Source: Flavobacterium sp. YJ01 (GTDB taxonomy: Bacteria; Bacteroidota; Bacteroidia; Flavobacteriales; Flavobacteriaceae). Taken from it: 64,000 nt of DNA. Within the stretch, counting starts at the first letter, position 1; the number at the start of each line of letters is the position of its first letter. The notes under the pieces were generated by a model. That model was not told the DNA's origin. It did not search any database and worked only from the letters and a program-made list of their open reading frames with translations. Below, piece after piece: positions 61,037 to 64,000 of the stretch. The stretch spans positions 2,914,001 through 2,978,000 of the forward strand of contig NZ_CP119757.1 of assembly GCF_029320955.1 (NCBI RefSeq), given 5' to 3'. The position numbers and the translations under genes are program-made.

Positions 61037-63094
61037 ATGAAAAAACAATTTGCTAAACCTGTGTTTGGTGTTTTATCTGCAATGTTTTCGTTGACAGCAG
61101 TTCAGGCACAAAACGCTCCAAAAGAGCCAGGTATCAATGTATCTTATATGGATACGAAAGTAAAACCAAGTGAGGACTTTTTTAAATATGTAAACGGAAC
61201 TTGGTTGGATAAAACTGAAATTCCTAGCGACAGAACAACTTGGGGAAGTTTTAATGAACTGATCAAAAGAACAGATAAAGATGTAATGGCAGTTTTAAAA
61301 GAAGCTTCCAAAAATCCAAAATACAAATCGAATACAGATCAGGGAAAAGCGGTTAATTTATTCAATACTTATTTAGATTCTGTTGGAAGAAATAAAAGAG
61401 GAATTGAGCCTCTAAAACCGTATTTGAAAAAAATCGATGCTATCAAAAATGTTGCTGATGTTCAGAAATATTTAGTAGAAATGGAAAAAGAAGGCGGTTC
61501 TGGATTTTTCGGAATTTACATTGGTGCTGATGATAAAAACAGTTCTAAAAATTCTGTAAACCTTGCGCCAAGCAGTCTTGGACTTTCAGATAAAGATTAT
61601 TACATCTCTGATGATAAGGATTCTAAAGAAAAACGTGCTAAATATGAATTACACGTAGCAAGAATGCTTCAGTTTATTGGAGAATCTCCTGAAAAAGCAA
61701 AACAAAGTGCTGCTTCAATTTTAGCTTTAGAAACAGAATTATCTAAACCAAGATTAAACAGAGTAGAAAGGAGAGACAGCCGTTTGCAATACAATCCGAT
61801 GACAGTTGCTGATATTCAGAAATTGACTCCGGCAATTAAATGGAATGAATATTTTGCAGGTTTAGGAATTACGAAATTAGATACTGTAATTGTTTCTGAG
61901 CCTAAATACATGACTGCGCTTGAAACTGTTTTTAAAGAAAACAAAGTTGAGCAATGGAAAGAATATCTAAAATGGGATCTTTTAAACGGCGCTGCGAGCA
62001 AATTGACAACACAAATTGATCAAGCTAATTTTGATTTTTACAGCAAAACATTAAGAGGTGCAATTAAACAGCTTCCTGCTGAAGAAAGAGCATTAAATGT
62101 GGTTAACGGAACAGTTGGTGAAGCTTTAGGAAAACTTTATGTTGAGAAAGTTTTTCCTGCTGAAGCAAAAACTAAGGCTGTTGACATGATTCATAATGTA
62201 ATTACGGCATACCAAAACCGTATTAACAATTTAAGCTGGATGTCTAAAGACACAAAAGCAAAAGCTATTGAAAAGCTAAATAAAATTACGATCAAAGTGG
62301 GATATCCTGATAAATGGAAAGACTATTCGGCTCTTGAGATTAAAAGTGTTGCAGAAGGTGGAAGCTATTTTGAAAATACTAAAAACTTAGCAAAATGGAA
62401 CTTTAAGAAAAGCGTGGATAAATTGCCTAAACCAGTTGATAAAACAGAATGGCATATGTCTCCTCAAACGGTAAACGCTTATTACAATCCGTCTTACAAC
62501 GAAATTGTATTTCCAGCTGCAATCTTACAACCGCCTTTCTACAATTACCAAGCTGACGAAGCGGTTAATTATGGTGGAATCGGAGCCGTAATCGGGCACG
62601 AAATCTCTCACGGTTTTGACGATTCTGGAGCGCGTTACAATGCAGACGGAAATTTAGTTGACTGGTGGACAGAAGAAGACTTAAAACAATTTACAGCTTT
62701 AGGAACTGCTTTAGCAAATCAATACAGTGCACTTGAGCCATTGCCAGGAGTACACGTTGACGGTAATTTTACTTTAGGTGAAAACATCGGAGATTTAGGT
62801 GGAATTAATGCTGCTTACGACGGTCTGCAATTATACTTGAAAGAAAAAGGAAATCCAGGTTTAATCGACGGATTTACGCCAGAACAGCGTTTCTTTATTT
62901 CTTGGGCAACGGTTTGGAGAACCAAAACTAGAGATGAAGCAATCAAAAATCAAGTAAAAACAGATCCTCACTCTCCAGGAATGTACAGAGCTTATGTGCC
63001 AATTCAAAATGTTGATGCTTTTTACAATGCTTTCAATATTAAAAAAGGTGATAAAATGTATGTTGAACCAGACAAACGAGTTAAAATCTGGTAA
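61037..63094 (+). CDS. M13 family metallopeptidase
   Basis: A 685-aa secreted zinc peptidase of the neprilysin/PepO type. Signal peptide MKKQFAKPVFGVLSAMFSLT ending near VQAQ. N-terminal M13 part begins VKPSEDFFKYVNGTWLDK; the catalytic part has NAYYNPSYNEIVFPAAILQPP, the HExxH site VIGHEISHGFDD (about residues 520-531) and the third ligand in ENIGDLGGINAAYDG. It cleaves small peptides in the periplasm. A terminator follows, then a tandem paralogue. Confidence 0.95.
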   Translation: MKKQFAKPVFGVLSAMFSLTAVQAQNAPKEPGINVSYMDTKVKPSEDFFKYVNGTWLDKTEIPSDRTTWGSFNELIKRTDKDVMAVLKEASKNPKYKSNTDQGKAVNLFNTYLDSVGRNKRGIEPLKPYLKKIDAIKNVADVQKYLVEMEKEGGSGFFGIYIGADDKNSSKNSVNLAPSSLGLSDKDYYISDDKDSKEKRAKYELHVARMLQFIGESPEKAKQSAASILALETELSKPRLNRVERRDSRLQYNPMTVADIQKLTPAIKWNEYFAGLGITKLDTVIVSEPKYMTALETVFKENKVEQWKEYLKWDLLNGAASKLTTQIDQANFDFYSKTLRGAIKQLPAEERALNVVNGTVGEALGKLYVEKVFPAEAKTKAVDMIHNVITAYQNRINNLSWMSKDTKAKAIEKLNKITIKVGYPDKWKDYSALEIKSVAEGGSYFENTKNLAKWNFKKSVDKLPKPVDKTEWHMSPQTVNAYYNPSYNEIVFPAAILQPPFYNYQADEAVNYGGIGAVIGHEISHGFDDSGARYNADGNLVDWWTEEDLKQFTALGTALANQYSALEPLPGVHVDGNFTLGENIGDLGGINAAYDGLQLYLKEKGNPGLIDGFTPEQRFFISWATVWRTKTRDEAIKNQVKTDPHSPGMYRAYVPIQNVDAFYNAFNIKKGDKMYVEPDKRVKIW

Positions 63095-63111
63095 TCAAAA
63101 TATAAAATATA

Positions 63112-63138
63112 AAAACGACGCTAAATAAGCGTCGTTTT
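63112..63138 (+). terminator. Terminator between the M13 genes
   Basis: AAAACGACGC / GCGTCGTTTT, 7-base loop, T-run. Confidence 0.9.
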
Positions 63139-63227
63139 TTGATTCATCTAAAAACAGAAAAATACGTTAGATATATTTTTAGATTAATTATTCGAAAATT
63201 TTAACATAGAGTTAGAAATAATAACAA

Positions 63228-63235
63228 TATGTTTG
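63228..63235 (+). promoter_or_regulatory. -7 promoter element of M13 gene 2
   Basis: TATGTTTG with 26 bases to the ATG, copy of the element at 61003. Confidence 0.65.
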
Positions 63236-63261
63236 TAAATATACTAAAACACTAAATAAAA

Positions 63262-64000
63262 ATGATTAAAAAGCTTTCTAAACCTATGTTTTGTGTGGTT
63301 TCTGCAATGTTATCGTTAACAGCAGTACAGGCGCAAAATGCAAAGCCAAAGGAACCAGGAATTAATGTTTCTAACATGGATCCTAAAGTTAGTGCTAGCC
63401 AAGATTTTTTCCGTTATGTAAACGGTGCCTGGTTAGATAAAACAGAAATTCCAAGTGATCGTAATTCTTGGGGAAGTTTCAATGAACTTCGTCAAAAAAC
63501 AGATAACGACGCACTTGCTATTTTAAAAGCCGCTTCTAAAGATCCGAAGTATAAATCTAACACAGATCAGGGTAAAGCAATTGCTTTATTCAATACTATT
63601 TTAGATACTGTTGGAAGAAACAAAAGAGGAGTTACACCGCTTCAGCCTTATTTGAAGAAAATCGACGCTATTAAAAATGTTGCAGATCTTCAGAATTATA
63701 TCACTGAAATGCAACTTGCAGGCGGCTCTGGTTTTTTTGGAGTTTACGTTGGAGCTGATGCTAAAAACAGTAATAAAAATTCGGTAACATTAAGTCCAGG
63801 TGGTTTAGGATTATCTGATAAAGATTACTACAATTCAGACGACAAAGATTCTAAAGAAAAACGTGAGAAATATGAAGTACACGTTGCTAGAATGTTACAA
63901 TACATTGGAGAATCTCCAGCAAAAGCAAAAGAAAGTGCAAAACAAATTTTAGCTTTAGAAGTTGAAATGTCTTCACCACGATTAGATCGTGTAGAAAGAA
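63262..64000 (+). CDS. M13 family metallopeptidase, second copy (cut by window end)
   Basis: First 246 residues only; the frame is open to the edge. It starts MIKKLSKPMFCVVSAMLSLT and has the same signal peptide and N-terminal M13 part (ASQDFFRYVNGAWLDKTEIP, KSNTDQGKAIALFNT, LGLSDKDYYNSDDKDSKEKR) as the gene just upstream, with which it is highly similar. The zinc site lies beyond the window. A tandem duplicate with own promoter. Confidence 0.93.
   Translation, partial: MIKKLSKPMFCVVSAMLSLTAVQAQNAKPKEPGINVSNMDPKVSASQDFFRYVNGAWLDKTEIPSDRNSWGSFNELRQKTDNDALAILKAASKDPKYKSNTDQGKAIALFNTILDTVGRNKRGVTPLQPYLKKIDAIKNVADLQNYITEMQLAGGSGFFGVYVGADAKNSNKNSVTLSPGGLGLSDKDYYNSDDKDSKEKREKYEVHVARMLQYIGESPAKAKESAKQILALEVEMSSPRLDRVER

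Noticed and set aside
63262..64000. Second M13 gene as a truncated pseudogene
   Set aside because: The frame is open and well conserved up to the last base; it is simply cut by the window end.
1..64000. tRNA, rRNA, prophage or complete insertion sequence
   Set aside because: None was recognised on reading; no integrase, transposase or phage structural gene is present.

Overview
The window is a chromosomal segment of a gliding Flavobacterium (Bacteroidota), very close to the F. johnsoniae type. Evidence: strong AT richness, promoters of the Bacteroidota type (TTG-N17-23-TAnnTTTG) without Shine-Dalgarno sites, type IX secretion (T9SS) proteins, and a five-gene block whose order and domain content match the known gliding locus sprC-sprD-sprB-sprF. 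No rRNA, tRNA or CRISPR was recognised, and nothing looks like a phage or a complete insertion sequence.

Layout. 1-15.3 kb holds housekeeping genes: an acetyltransferase, a methyltransferase, an OmpH-like lipoprotein, a PIF1-type helicase, an HU/SPOR protein, dprA, trpS, a GxxExxY nuclease-fold gene enclosed by long inverted repeats, a plsC-type acyltransferase, recA, a thioesterase, a DoxX protein and the DNA polymerase III delta' subunit. Two sites matching the ParB-binding sequence parS lie at 67 and 4706. 15.7-41.3 kb is the gliding/T9SS region: two separate secreted proteins, then a small secreted protein, SprC, SprD (outer-membrane barrel, TolA-like helix, SPOR-like end), the giant adhesin SprB (about 5,430 aa) and SprF. 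41.5-43.3 kb is a LytS/LytTR two-component pair. 43.6-45.6 kb is an operon with an intradiol-dioxygenase-like lipoprotein and a pirin-like protein. 45.8-57.4 kb holds pgk, a LysM lytic transglycosylase, DUF4837 and DUF1579 lipoproteins, ElaA, a CtpA protease, DUF4349, rnpA, a second plsC-type gene, an acyl-ACP desaturase and an HD hydrolase. 57.5-60.1 kb is a ferrous-iron operon (feoA-feoB-Cys-rich small membrane protein). 60.1-64 kb holds a SCO1-like protein and two tandem M13 metallopeptidases, the second cut by the window end.

How it fits together. The sprCDBF block codes for the mobile surface adhesin of gliding and its T9SS accessory proteins. SprD probably links an outer-membrane barrel to the cell wall, and SprF is the specific partner needed for SprB export. 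The main undescribed candidates lie outside the genes: (1) a GxxExxY gene bounded by about 91-bp inverted repeats that looks like a mobile or selfish unit; (2) a pair of near-identical ECF-sigma-like promoters upstream of recA, one of which would make a short terminated RNA and the other a 34-aa basic peptide; (3) two parS sites; (4) a perfect 10-bp direct repeat over the feo transcription start; (5) several families of intergenic palindromes and short-word iterations. The sprB locus itself is impressive but already known biology.
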